This document shows, piece after piece, positions 20,500-31,323 of a DNA stretch of 58,042 nt. The position numbers and the translations under genes are program-made. Source of the stretch: Zygnema cylindricum (taxonomy: Eukaryota > Streptophyta > Zygnematophyceae > Zygnematales > Zygnemataceae). The stretch covers positions 294,701 through 352,742 of the forward strand of contig JBBHKE010003005.1 in NCBI GenBank assembly GCA_037447655.1, read 5' to 3'. The stretch's first letter is position 1; each line of letters begins with the position of its first letter. The notes under the pieces are model-generated. The model was not told the origin of the DNA and made no database searches. It saw only the letters and a list, made by a program, of their open reading frames with translations.

Positions 20500-20998
20500 A
20501 AACTCAACGGATACGGCGGGTATTAGGACGCAGTTGTCGATACAGGAGCACTCCCAAATCTAATCACCACATCGGCTCTGCAGCAAATGCCTGAAGAACT
20601 CCGACCATAAATCTTCCCCAGTGACGTCCGCCTAAGTACTATTAGCACTAGGAGCCAACCCGTACACGGAATAATTAAAGCTATGTTAATCAAGTTCGCC
20701 GATGACGCAGGTCAAAAGGTCCGAATTCAGCTTCCCTTCGTGGTGGTGGAAGGTAAGCAGTTTGAACTTTTATTGGGAATAGCCACCTGGACAAGGGTGA
20801 ATATGGGATTAAGTGTGTGGAAATAGGAGTTTACTCTTCGGGATCCTGAGGATCCAAAAGGGGTCAAGGTGGTGGTTCCCCTGGATCTATGGAATAGGGG
20901 GACAAATAATACTCCCGTCGTCGGATGTTATTCCGTCTATGCCACCCACACACCCAGAGAACTGCTCGCTAGCCCTACCGATATCGCGGACATAATAT
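20500..20998 (+). pseudogene. Gypsy aspartic protease
   Basis: The active-site block reads DAVVDTGALPNLIT starting near 20530 (DTG with Ala, as in pepsin-like retroviral proteases), preceded by a stop at 20524. The C-terminal FELLLGIATWTRVNMG near 20761-20808 corresponds to the LLG flap-end block of gypsy proteases. Stops near 20608 and 20824. Its role would be polyprotein cleavage. Confidence 0.78.
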
Positions 20999-21075
20999 AG
21001 CAATTCCCTATTTCCAAGCGGTGGGAAGAGGGATACCAGAACAGATTATTACAGATAACAAAACTTCGGCAGGAA

Positions 21076-22155
21076 GTGGACAAATCCTTAATAGTTGTTT
21101 TTGTAAAGGAAAAAGAACCTCAGTTGGAATCTTCGGGAGTTCCGTCTGACAATCAAAAATTCAATCGACAAGTGGTTTCATTATCTATCCCAGATTCTGG
21201 ACTCCGCATATTATCCCTATTTTTTGGAATTAGCTCGGATCTCGAAGCTGTCGTGAAAGCTGGGTATAAAGTGGAGTCCTATGTGGCCATGGAAATTTCA
21301 CTAGATGCTCGGGCCGTCAATGAATACCGACTAGAACAACTCCACCAATTGTATCCCCAGCAACTTCTTGTATCCGCCATCTGCAGATCTCACCGAAGTG
21401 TCCCGCAAAATATAGACAACATCCTGAAGCCTCATCTCGCTATGCTGGAGCGAGTACATTTGGTGATTGCAGGATCGCCATGTCAAGGATACTCTCTAGT
21501 AGGGAAAGGCGAGGGACATCGAACAGCAGAAGTCGAACCTTCTTCTAGATGATCAAATTAATTTTCTAGAAGACAAACCAGTGGGGTGCGTTTTGGAGAA
21601 TGTCAACCCGGAGATGATAAGAGAAAACAAGTCGCCAATAGCTGGAATAAAGTCAAGCAGATTCTAGGAGCTCCACTTGTTTTCAATGTAGCACAACTGG
21701 GATCCAGGGCTCACAGAGTTTGAGCGTACTGGACCAATTTAATACCTTTGTTAGTCCTGAACTAGCTCTTACAGAACAACAAAACTGATCCCTAGATTAC
21801 CCTCCAACAAATTTTAGGGCCAAGGCGGATGGCCACTCCAGTAATAAAGGCTGATCATCCTCCGTTTTTCCAGTGCAACCAACCAGGAGCACCACGGCGA
21901 GCACTGCCAACATTGGCTTCCTTCCCAAATAGCCATGCATATCGAAAAAGAGCGGCCGGAATGATATTTGGCAGCGACACTGGGGTGTGGACAGTGCCAA
22001 CGGTGGAAGAACGAGAATAAGCCATAGGATTCCAGCCTGCCAGCACAGCGGCACCAGGTATTTTAGACCTCCAGCGGTGCAGTGTACTCGGACAGAGCAT
22101 GGATCTAAATGCAATAACATGGGTGATAAAACATTCTCTGGCCTTCTCTAGCCTA
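21076..22155 (+). pseudogene. Cytosine-5 DNA methyltransferase domain, DNMT3-like, embedded in gypsy pol
   Basis: Transfers methyl from S-adenosylmethionine to cytosine C5. Motifs appear in the canonical order: motif I LRILSLFFGISSDLEAVV (21202 on), the motif II acidic residue in YVAMEIS (near 21290), motif IV SPCQGYS with catalytic Cys codon at 21481, motif VI LENV at 21594 in another frame, a motif VIII-like SRAHRV...YWTNL near 21703, and a C-terminal block ALPTLASFPNSHAYR, then EERE...AIGFQ, then LGQSMDLNAITW near 22100. That order excludes the permuted plant DRM type. The SRAHR block and the motif I wording point to DNMT3-like. Frameshifts near 21525 and 21610-21680 and stops inactivate this copy. 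It lies between protease and RT, in the same orientation, with no separate promoter seen, so it was part of the polyprotein. Confidence 0.88.
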
Positions 22156-22472
22156 TAGTCCCGGAAATCAAGGGCTAGCTACCTTCAAGCTCTAAAGTTG
22201 TTAGCGGTGCAGGCCCACTTGCAGCTTGAGAGGGGGAGGGAGGCAAGAAAACAGTTTTTATCATCAAAATTTTCCAGTCCCAGCATTTTACCGCAATTAA
22301 GGGATTCCTCACTAGGGGGGAGCGCAGGCTCGAAAGGGAACAGCTTAGCGGAAGTTGTTAGCAACAACATTCTGACGGGAGGAGAAGAGGTAGACCCGTA
22401 GGAAGGGTTGGAATTCGATATCTCCCGCTGGGGTAGACCCCGGAGGCATGGGCAGCGGTTGAACCCGGAAAG

Positions 22473-24044
22473 ATGGATTGGACCTTAAGGGAGCAGTTGG
22501 ACCCTCAGCAAAAGGCCCGGCTCTCCGACCTGTTGGTGAAGAACAAACAGGTGTTCTCCTGGTCAGAAACCAACGTAGGCATCTACAAAGGAACCCCTTT
22601 TCGAATCGATTTAATAGACGAGACGTCTACTGTTTGGCAGAAGCAGTACCCTCTCAGTTTCAACGAAAAAGAGTTCATCACAGCAAAGGTACAAACTCTG
22701 GTAGAAGCAGGATTGGTGCATGAAAGTACCGGACTCTATGGATTTGCGTCTCTAACCGTTCTCCCACCCAAGAAGGACTCTTTTGGGAAAACGGTAGACT
22801 TTCGGATGTGTGGAGACTACCGGATGCTTAACACGGCAACTGTACCCGACCGATACCGAATGCCTACCTCGGAAGAGATTTTTGACTCGCTGGCCCGAGC
22901 CACCATTTACACCACCCTATACATGAAAAATGGGTTCCACCAGATCGCGATGGAGCAAAATCACCGGGAAAGGATAACATTTTGGGCAGGGTCCAGCATG
23001 TATGAATGGCTCTACATGCCATTCGGGCTGAAGAATGCGCCAGCCAAATTCCAACGTGCCATGGACCAGGCGCTCCGGCGGATTGACTGTGCACGGTGCT
23101 ATATGGACGATGTTATTATCTTGTCGAAGACCTTCGAGAAACACTTGGAGCACATACAGATTGTACTCCGAGCTCTCCAACCAGCGGGCTTGAAATGTCA
23201 CCCGGGTAAGGGAATTTTTGGGGTGCAGAAAATTATTTTCCTGGGACACGAAGTTACACCCGAGACACTGGATCCCCATATAGTCAAAGTGGTAGCCCTT
23301 GATGCCCTTCCCCCTCCTCAGGACGTCTCTGCACTCCGCACATTTTTAGGCCTGGCTAACTATTATCGGAGATTCATCCCTATGTTTAGCAGCCACGCTC
23401 AGCCTCTGAACCACTTGCTGCGGAAGGACCAAGAGTGGTAGTGGACGGAGGAGCAACAGATTGCCTTCCAATTCCTTAACGATTCCCTGAAGCAACATCC
23501 AGTGCTCCGAATGCCTGATCAACAAAGACCTTTCCTCCTATACATTAATTGAAGCCGCTTTGGATTGGGAGTTGTTTTAGCCCAACTAGATGATGCTGGG
23601 GCCGAATATGTGGTAGCTTATGCCAGTAGGAGTAATAACCGAGAGGAGGGGAATTACAGCAGCAATCACAAGGAATTACTGGCGGCAGTATGGGCCACCC
23701 AACACTTCAGACCATACCTATACGGATTCCGTTTCACTCTGATTACGGATCACCAACCTCTCAAGTGGATTATAGAGAACAGCAAGCTCACTGGAAAGCT
23801 CGCCAGGTGGGTGTTAATACTGCAGGAATATGACTTCGACATAATCCACCAGGCCGGAGAGATTCATGGGAATGCCGACGGACTTAGCAGAAATCCTGAC
23901 CCTTCCACTAGAGATTCCACCGGGGCCCGCCATGATGAGGATCCTGAAATCAGTTTGGGACTCATTCGAGCTTCCTCTGCCTTTATTTGGCTTCCTCAAT
24001 CTGGGGGGGAAATGTCAACTTTCTCTGTAGACGTGGAGGGGTAG
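22473..24044 (+). pseudogene. Gypsy reverse transcriptase and RNase H
   Basis: RT open from 22473 to 23441: PYPLSFNEKE-like N-terminus, LVEAGLVHESTG, FRMCGDYRMLN, MPFGLKNAPAKFQRAMD, YMDDVIILS (near 23101), IFLGHEVTPE, FLGLANYYRRFI. The first catalytic aspartate is replaced: LYMKNGFHQI where LDMKNGFHQI is expected (near 22917). A TAG at 23439 then leads to RNase H: the first acidic residue block is lost (IN, stop, SRFG near 23545), but NYSSNHKELLA, YLYGFRFTLITDHQPLKW and HGNADGLSR are clear. RT length and motifs are ordinary for Ty3/gypsy. Confidence 0.92.
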
Positions 24045-24099
24045 GCGCCAATTGGGGCCGGGCGAAAAGACATTTGGAATGACCCTGATGCACTTCAAT

Positions 24100-25124
24100 C
24101 TATCCAACAAGGTTCCCCTCTTCCCTATTTTTCTGGAGTGAAGTTATCACGCGTTCTCACTCGAATGACGGCATATGAATGGGAAAGGGGTATTTTAATC
24201 CACAAGTGGGCAGACAAGACGAGGAAAGTGGTTCCTCCCCGGCTGACCGAAGACTCTGGTTTTTCGTCTTCACCAGCAATGTGGCCATTTTGGGCAAAAA
24301 CGGACTACCTCCTTGGTCACCGGATCGTACTGCTGGCACGGGTTGCAGACCCAAGTTAACCGGATTGTGCAGACGTGTTCTTCTTGTGACCGAGTCAAAG
24401 CGGCCTCCGACAAAAAAGGAGTTGCCCAGCTTCATTCACTTCCAATCCGAGGAATGTTTTATCGGTGGTCTTTGGATCTGCTGGGCCCTCTCCCCACTAG
24501 CAGACGAGGAAACCGCTTTGTCCTGGTGATGATAGAGCATTTTTCTAAGTGGATCAAATTGGTGGTCTTACCCCGGAAGGAGTCTAAGGCGATTGCGGAC
24601 GTATTGTTCTAGAGAGTGATGTCCCAATTTGGGGCCCCTGCAGAAGTGTTGACCGACCAGGCCTCCAAATTTGCGGGAGAGTTCTCCAACTTGTTGGAAT
24701 TATGTCTAATCGACCACCGGCTCACCAGCCGAGACCACCCCTAGGCCGACGGTTTGGTCGAAAGGTGCGTACAGACAGTGAAGCGGTCACTACGCAAATA
24801 TGCTATGGAAGAGGATTTGGGAAAATGGGATAGAAAGGTGCCTTGGATTGCCATGGGTTACCGGTTCAGCTAGCAAGCATCCCTCCACACCTAGAGTCCA
24901 TATTTCATTCTGTTCTGACGACACCCAATCCTACCCGGCGCAGCCTCCGCCCAAGCTGTGGTCCTTCCGGAAATGGACAATAAGGGGACGGTCGAGAAAC
25001 TGATTGCAGATAGGGCCAAGTTGTTTCACCGAGAAATGCCTCTGGCCATGGGAAATTTACAAGCAGCCCAGCACCGAGATCAACTCTGGTATTCGCAACG
25101 CCGTAGCGAGAATTTCGGCGATTT
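24100..25124 (+). pseudogene. Gypsy integrase, zinc and DDE core (broken)
   Basis: HHCC domain split by a frame change: GHR near 24317 and QTCSSCDRVK near 24371. Core: SLDLLGPLPTSRRGNRFVLVMIEHFSKW (Asp near 24475), LTDQASKFAGEF (Asp near 24652) and ADGLVERCVQTVKRSL (Glu near 24760). Stops near 24610 and 24742 and frameshifts near 24870 and 25120. Arrangement is normal for gypsy elements. Confidence 0.88.
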
Positions 25125-25514
25125 CTTCCCGGGGATTTCGTGTACCGCATGCAACAAAAAAAGGACACTCTGGACATTTCAGCGGGAAGGGTGATTTTGA
25201 AAGTAGTGGAAGTCTCTAATAAAGGTGTCTTAACACTTGAAGGGAAGGATGGGCGGAGGATCGAGGAAAATCAGATCAATGGGGCTCCTTGTCACATCCA
25301 GGGATTGAAAGACGAACCTACTTTTCACCTTACCTATTTTGCTGATCCCCCTTTGTGTTCCTCCGACTGCCTCTCGTCTTCATCCCAGAATATTGTACTG
25401 GTCTGTGATCGATGCAACCAGTGTTGGCATTGGTCTTGTCTCCCCTCCTCTTGGGACCCTCGTCATAAACCCTCGGCACTCTGGTTCTGCGGGAACTGCG
25501 AATTAGGGGGGTAA
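25125..25514 (+). pseudogene. Integrase C-terminal domain fused to a PHD finger
   Basis: From FPGDFVYRMQQKKD (25125) the frame is open to 25514. The GDFVYR start, then GRVILKVVEVSN and RRIEENQINGAP fit the SH3-like integrase C-terminal domain. At 25356-25502 follows a Cys4-His-Cys3 pattern: Cys73, Cys77, Cys89, Cys92, His97, Cys100, Cys117, Cys120 (numbered from 25140), with the aromatic WFC just before the seventh ligand, as in PHD fingers. PHD fingers usually read histone H3 tails. Gypsy integrases more often carry a chromodomain here, and none is visible. All ligands are intact although upstream domains are broken. Confidence 0.8.
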
Positions 25515-25544
25515 TTATTTGAAAGTCTTTGTCACAGTTGACTA

Positions 25545-25557
25545 AGAGGGGGGGAAA
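25545..25557 (+). other. Polypurine tract of the gypsy element
   Basis: AGAGGGGGGGAAA directly before the LTR start TGAAGG at 25558, 30 bp after the PHD-encoding frame ends. Confidence 0.75.
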
Positions 25558-27009
25558 TGAAGGACCCAGCTCCACCTCTAAGGATTCCCTCTTTTCCCCC
25601 GGCCAGGGTGAGGAAGGAGAGGGGGAGGGGATATCTTTTCGCCCTCCCTAAAGCACTTATCCCCACGTTTGCATGCATGCTCACGGGAACAAGGCGGGCA
25701 GCATTAGGCATCGGCATTGTTGTGGGGAGCATTGATATTCTGGGGAAGGTTGATTGCAAAACTCCAATGCCATTTACCCAGGCAGTGGGCCCTCCTCTGG
25801 TGATTTCCGGCACGCTCGACAGATGTCTAGCTCGTGTGCTTCACAGGCACCCTTTTTATCTTATCAAGGATTTCTGGACCTTCTTCCTCTATGCGGCTCT
25901 TCAAGTACGGGTAAAGGAGCGCACCCAGCCAAAACAGATTCTTCTATTTTCTTAACTGAGCGGAACGCACTTTATTTCTCGCCTAACGGAGGCCTGACAA
26001 CGAAGTTAATCTGTTCCAAATATCATCATCCTGTTACATGCGACCTTTTTCCACTTGTCCCTTTGGGGCCTACATTGTGGAGTACCACGTAACTTTTGGG
26101 ATAGTCTATTAGATTTTGCTGTTGGCTATTTGTAGAACGTTACTTCAGGTCCACCAGCCGGGTAGAGCATTTACTAATGAGAGTCAAAGCTAGGCGTTTC
26201 ATGTCAATTTAGAACTTTGGTGCTCAAAATTGTGTTATACAAACACACGTGGCTTCTAATCTAGCAGGAGATAGTCGCCTAACTTTTTGCCTTGAGTGTC
26301 GTACAACCTGTTTTGTCTTATGTCCGAACAATAACCATTCCCGACCGTTGATTGGCTCTTGGTATTGTTTTGACTTTGGCACTGTCGGTAGGACAAAACT
26401 TTGCTTGTATAAGCACTAGGGGCTGAAGGAGACAGGTTGTTGTTTCAGTACTGTCTCCTGAGAAAAACCCTAGAAATTCTAGCAAACTTTTTTGTGGAGA
26501 ACTTTTGTTTTGTATGTGATTATGACCCTATTGCCATCTTGGTTTTCATCCGTCCTTTGTGGAAATCGTAGTCCGGTTTGGTGGTTGGCACTGTCTCTCC
26601 TGTTTGGGCGATTTGTGGACAGGTGGTTGTTGGAAACCAAGAAGGGTCTTGCTGGTTCCGGGTCGCGGAAACCGAGGAGTTAAGGAGGCCTTACCTGTTC
26701 CGGGGTTTTCGTGGGGAGATTTCGTCTCCTTTTGTTGTCCGCGTTACGTTTTGGGGGTAGGTTGAACCCGCTTGCTATTCCTCCATATTTTATCTTTATT
26801 CTCTATTTTTCTAAAGGCAATCTAATATTGTTAAAATCTGAAACACCATTTATATATTTCTATCCTTTCATTATTCTGAGTGGGAGTATCTTGGTTCTCT
26901 CTTTGGTAGTCCTTTTGGGGCTTCGGTTGGGTCCCTTCCGGGGTCGATTACCAGAATCTTTTCTACCAGAATAGTGGATTTTGAGAGGATTCTAGTTAGA
27001 CTTTCAACA
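25558..27009 (+). repeat. Gypsy 3' LTR (complete)
   Basis: Starts TGAAGGACCC after the polypurine tract and ends TTTCAACA at 27009. About 1452 bp. From 25829 on it aligns with 1007-2190. It fixes the full LTR length and shows that the 5' copy has lost about 270 bp. The ORF-like stretches (25557-25955, 26492-26974) are not conserved as proteins between LTRs. Confidence 0.9.
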
Positions 27010-27806
27010 GACTGAAGCAGGTTCCCCGACAACGGAATAAGAAACTAGATGAGTTTCTCACTGGTCTGGGATATATCCAGATTAGCTCTGAGCATTCTAT
27101 CTCTATGTTTGAAGATGAGAATGGTGTGATATTTATTGCAATTTATGTGGATGATCTGCTGGTGATAAGTAAGTCTTTAGAAAAGATCAATTAGTTAAAG
27201 AAAGATCTTAGAAGCAGATTTGACATGAAAGATTTAGAGGATGCAAGATTTATTTTGGGAATCCAAATGGGGAGAGATAGGGGGAAAAGGATCATTAGAC
27301 TTACTCAGAAAGAAGCAATAGGTAATATGCTTCAAAAATTCCAAATGGAAAATGCAAACAGTTTTACCACTCCCATGGACTTGAAGAAAGTAAGTGATGG
27401 AAGTGTAGAAGGAGGAGTGATAATCTTAAATGATCAAATTTGTCCAAAAGAAAGAGAGAGTTTAAGAAGTCTATTCCTTACACGCATGTTATAGGAAGTC
27501 TACTATACTTTATGAACTATACCAAGCCTGACATAGCGGCAACGGTTGGAGTCCTCAATAGGCGTCTAAAGGATCCTAAGAAGAGAGATTGGGAGGCGCC
27601 CAAGAGAGTCATGAGATATTTGGTGGGAACAATAGAGTTATAGTTGCATTTGGGAGGGAAGCTCACTAACATCACTACTTGGAGTGATGCCTGTAATGGG
27701 GATGCATCTATGAGAAGATGCAATTCTGGGTATATTTTGAATGTGAGGGAACGTGCTTGCTGTTGGAGCAGTAAGTAACATAAGGTGGTTGCTCAGTCTA
27801 CTAGGG
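27010..27806 (+). pseudogene. Copia RT/RNase H fragment, left part of a split element
   Basis: Begins inside the RT at GLKQAP-equivalent sequence, YVDDLL near 27145, TTPMDLKKVSDGS near 27370, TWSDAC near 27680, ending at QSTxE. It is very similar to 253-1006. It continues at 31063 after a minus-strand insertion. Stops near 27192 and 27493 and frameshifts. Confidence 0.88.
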
Positions 27807-28821
27807 TGAAATTCTATGGGCTCCATTGCCACACAGAATTTGCAGATCAAAAGAAGCTAATCTAGATAGTGCCGACTCCAAGTTTAAATAAACCCAAATG
27901 ATTGACCCCTTGCCAATCAGAACCCCATAACAGCTTCACCTATGTGAAATAAGACTTTCTGTGTGCTCAGTTCCACCACAGAATGCAAAGTTAGAATATG
28001 AGATTTGGACACATTCACCCATTTTGACTTTCCCTTAGAAATGTAGCCACCCTGGCAGGCAAACACTATCACCGACTACACCCTTGTGTAGTCAGGAATC
28101 CCCAGAGCCCGCAGCAAAAAGAATCACTGAATTTGGTCAACTGAGTTGATTGTTATGGCTGGCCAAAGTTTGCCATTTATACTAGGTGCTCTCTGGGAGA
28201 GTCAACTACCTACCAGAAATATTCGAAGTTCTAGTCCCTCTCTAAACCCCTTCTACTGATGTACGGCGCCAATCATAAGACTGTACCGTACATAAAAGTA
28301 CAGCCGCCAAAGTACTTTCTGTACGGCAACTGTACGGCAGGACCATACGAGTGACAAATGTCACATCCAAACTTGTTATCTTGCGCTCTGGAGATTCCGC
28401 AATCCTCCAGCGCATTTCCACGTGTCAACCGGAGTGGCGGCATTAGAAAACGCCAAGGCGGCCATTCTGGAATCTCGCCTACCACCACGGTCATCGATTA
28501 AATCCGGTATTCATTCTTACCCGTCGAAAATATGTGCGCGGTATTTGTTTCGCCGTCGAAACAAATGCGCGGTATTAGTTTCGCGTAAACCGTAATACTC
28601 TAAATTGTTTCTATGTACTAAGGATTTATTCGCGCCGTTAAATGAATTCGTCTACGCGTACCTATTTATATAATTATCAAACCCTATATGTCCTAGCACT
28701 AATCCTAGATTAAACGGACAAAGCAAACGGCTACATTGACAGACGGCAGGTCTAGGATCAATTCCTGGGTCCGTCAATACTTTTGGTAAACCCATCTATT
28801 TTCTGCTACCTGTCTGCTACA
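27807..28821 (-). repeat. Truncated 3' LTR of the minus-strand gag-only element
   Basis: Matches 29905 onwards closely, from TGAAATTC to the GTCTGCTACA shared with about 30916, then departs. The U3 start is therefore missing. Contains the GTACATAAAAGTAC / GTACTTTCTGTAC pair (28288-28324) and a CACGTG box (near 28414). No gene is visible in this kilobase. Confidence 0.85.
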
Positions 28822-29924
28822 TATTTCTCTCTTCTCCATTCTACCGATGTGAAGAAGCTCCAAGATTTCTTCATCCTCTTTCTCCTCTTCCCCTTCTTCC
28901 TCCTCATTCACATACCAACTTCTAAGTTCTTCCAAACAAGGACACTCCTCCATAAAGTGACCCGGTTTCCTACAAGCGAAGCAAACACCTTTTTTCAAAG
29001 CTCCCCTTTCTTTTCCTCTCCCTCTCTTTCCACCGAAGTTCCGATAAGGTTTGCCTTTGTCTTTCTTCCCCTCATCACGCTTCCGCTCGTCACCGCCGTT
29101 CCTCACATCACGCTTTCGCCAGTCACCACCAGCTGTAAATGCAATCACCCTTTCACTTCCCCTACGAAGCTCTAGAGTGCTTTCCCTCACAAGAATTATC
29201 CCCATGGTAATGCTCCAAGTCCATGAGGAGACATCCATTCCCTGCATACGGTAAATGATGTCTTCGTACTCATCTGGGAGCTTCATGATTAGTGTATTAA
29301 TCTTCCTCTCCTCAGATTCTACATATCCCGCACTAGCTAGCTCAACATATAACGCAGCAATATTATTGCAAAACTCTATCATGCTACCGCTTTATAAACA
29401 TAGGCCTCTATTTCCTATTTTTCTAATTGCTGCTTATTATAGTCTCACTCTTATAAATCTGAATTAGTGTTTCCCAAATTTCCGAAGACTTAGTTAGACT
29501 TAAAAGAGTGATAGCTATAGACTTAGACACATATCTAAGTATGAGATGTTTTGCTATAATGTTTTTATATTCCCAAATTTTCCTATCATTTTCTTCAGTT
29601 TTTGGTTCAGTTATAACCCCCACAAGTGGAACCGTGGCTGAGATTATCCTTCTCCCAAATTTCCCCTTCCACGGCAATGATTTTCCCTTCACCTTCCGTT
29701 GCATTTCAACTCCGGTTGGTTTTCTGGGCAGCCCCAGATGATTCTCCAAAGTGAGCTCCTCCAAAGCCCAGTGGCGGACACCTCACTTGTCCCAAAACAA
29801 TTCCCCATAAGTGCTTCTCGAAAAGAAATCCCTCCATTGTAAACTCCCAGTAAGTGAAGTCTGTTCCATCAAACATAGGCACCTTAGATGGTGGGCCCAT
29901 AACCTGAAATTCTATGGGCTCCAT
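28774..29924 (-). pseudogene. Gag of the minus-strand element (frameshifted)
   Basis: Starts at the ATG at 29924 within the LTR (MEPIEFQVMGPPSKVP). Three overlapping frames: 29924-29706, 29764-29423 and 29382-28774. The last contains the UBN2-type core (KINTLIMKLPDEYEDIIYRM), a basic Arg/Lys/Gly-rich stretch and an intact CX2CX4HX4C knuckle (CFACRKPGHFMEEC, near 28975), then a Glu-rich acidic tail. The frame ends within the LTR sequence as a result of the deletion. Confidence 0.87.
29890..29904 (-). other. Primer-binding site of the minus-strand element
   Basis: Reads GGTTATGGGCCCACC on the minus strand, a perfect match to the anticodon arm of initiator tRNA-Met, directly after the LTR. Confidence 0.85.
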
Positions 29925-31062
29925 TGCCACACAGAATTCGCAGATCAAAAGAAGTTAATCTAGATAATGCCGACTCCAAGTTTACATAAACCCAAATCAT
30001 TGACCCCTTGACAATAAAAACCCTATTACAGCTTCACCCCTCTGAAATAAGACATTCTATATGCTCAGTTCCACCACAGATTGCAAAGTTAGAATATGAG
30101 ATTTGGACACATTCACCCACTTTGACTTTCCCTTAGAAATGCAGCCACCCTGGCAGGAAAACACTCTGACCGACTACACCCTTGTGTAGCGTGGACTCCC
30201 CTGAGTCCGCAGCAAAAAGAATCACTGAATTTGGTATACTGAGTTGATTGTTATGGCAGGCCAAAGTTTGCCATTTATACAAGGTGCTCTCTGGGAGAGT
30301 CAGCTACCTACCAGAAATATTCTAAGTTCTAGTCCCTCTCTAAACCCCTTCTACTGATGTACGGCGCCACACAAGACAGTACTGTACATAAAAGTACAGG
30401 CGCCGGAGTACTTTATGTACGGCAACTGTACGGCAGGACCTTACGAGTGACAAATTTCAAATCCAAACTTGTTATCTTGCGCTCCGCAGATTCCGCAATC
30501 CTCCAGCGCATTTCCACGTGTCATCCGGAGTGGCGGCATCAGAAAACGCCAAGGCGGCCATTCTTGAATCTCGGCTACCACCACGGCCGTCGATTAAATC
30601 CGGTAATCATTCTTACCCGTCGAAAATATGTGCGCGGTATTTGTTTCGCCGTCGAAACAAATGCGCGGTATTAGTTTCGCGTAAACCCTAATACTCTAAA
30701 CTGTTTCTATGTACTAAAGATCTATTCGCGTCGTTAAATGAATTCGTCTACGCGTACATATTTATATAATTATCAAACCCTATATGTCCTAGCACTAGTC
30801 CTAGACTATACGGACAAAGCTAACGGCTACATTGACAGACGGCAGGTTCCAGGATCAATTCTTGTCCGTCAATACTTTTGGTAAACCCATCTATTTTCTG
30901 CCACCTGTCTGCTACAAAGCTTTAGGTAGCCATGGCTCTATCACCCTACCCAGCCTTCAGTGACTACAACAAGTGTGGGGGCTTGGAGAAGGGAGTCAGA
31001 GGCAGACTGCCTCTACTCTTTTTCTATCTAGTAAAGACCTAGAAAATACCCAAATATCAACA
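29905..31062 (-). repeat. 5' LTR of the minus-strand gag-only element
   Basis: On the plus strand it runs from TGAAATTC to AATATCAACA. In element orientation it begins TGTTGATATTTG, then has the TTTTCTAGGTCT box shared with copia-1. Contains CACGTG (near 30514), the paired U3 arms at 30384-30420, and leader stem-loops such as CTACAC/GTGTAG (near 30173) and GACTC/GAGTC. No coding sequence. Confidence 0.88.
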
Positions 31063-31313
31063 GAGGCTGAGTACATGGCCTCTTGTTCTGCTGTGAAAGA
31101 GTTGATGTGTGTCAAATCCTTGATACAAGAAGTTGGGTATATGAAGAAGGGACTGCATAAAGTTTTCTGTGATAATCAGGCTGCCATTGCAATTGCATCC
31201 AATCCAAAGCATCATTTCAAAGTTAAGCAAATGGACATAAGATTGAGTTTTTTGAGGGAAAAGGTAGAAAATAAAATTTTGAATCTTGTGTATAGGTTTG
31301 ATGAAGAAATGAT
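31063..31313 (+). pseudogene. Copia RNase H C-terminal fragment, continuation of 27010-27806
   Basis: Reads EAEYMASCSAVKELM, DNQAAIAIASNPKHHFKVKQMDIRLSF and stops at the N gap in the DEEM block, about 25 codons from the expected pol end. An intact reading frame over this stretch. Confidence 0.9.
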
Positions 31314-31323
31314 NNNNNNNNNN
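31314..31323. other. Assembly gap (10 N)
   Basis: Ten Ns. The left side is the end of copia pol and the right side the last third of a copia LTR, so the true missing sequence is probably several hundred bases (pol end, polypurine tract and most of a 3' LTR), not ten. Confidence 0.95.

Larger units (their letters stand above)
1007..27009 (+). mobile_element. Ty3/gypsy LTR retrotransposon carrying a DNA methyltransferase and a PHD finger, with nested insertions
   Basis: The 1007-2190 segment matches 25829-27009 closely and both end in TTTCAACA, so they are LTRs of one element. Between them, after removing three nested insertions (about 13.7 kb), about 9.6 kb of internal sequence encodes gag, protease, a cytosine methyltransferase, RT, RNase H, integrase and a PHD finger, all in one orientation. 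Protease-RT-RNase H-integrase order and the RT type make it Ty3/gypsy (Metaviridae). It is old: many stops and frameshifts, a lost RT aspartate, and a 5' LTR missing about its first 270 bp. Target duplication cannot be tested because of that truncation. No sequence resembling an ordinary 3'-tRNA primer site (TGG start) follows the 5' LTR. Confidence 0.88.
27807..31062 (-). mobile_element. Minus-strand copia deletion derivative with gag only
   Basis: Right LTR (29905-31062) is the 5' LTR in element orientation, followed by the primer site (29890-29904) and gag. After the Gag zinc knuckle and an acidic tail the sequence jumps directly into LTR sequence (27807-28821). Protease, integrase, RT, RNase H and the first part of the 3' LTR are missing. 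It splits copia RNase H (27806 and 31063). No convincing target duplication: the flanks are TAGGG and GAGGC. Confidence 0.85.

Noticed and set aside
21076-22155. Plant DRM-type or a separate host methyltransferase gene
   Set aside because: Motif order is I to X without the DRM permutation, and the domain sits in the element orientation between protease and RT without a promoter or introns that I can see.
25356-25502. Gag-type zinc knuckle or chromodomain at the integrase C-terminus
   Set aside because: Ligand spacing is Cys4-His-Cys3 over 48 residues, not CX2CX4HX4C, and no chromodomain aromatic pattern is present.
27802-27806. Target duplication for the minus-strand gag-only element
   Set aside because: The flanks TAGGG and GAGGC do not match. 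I do not claim one.
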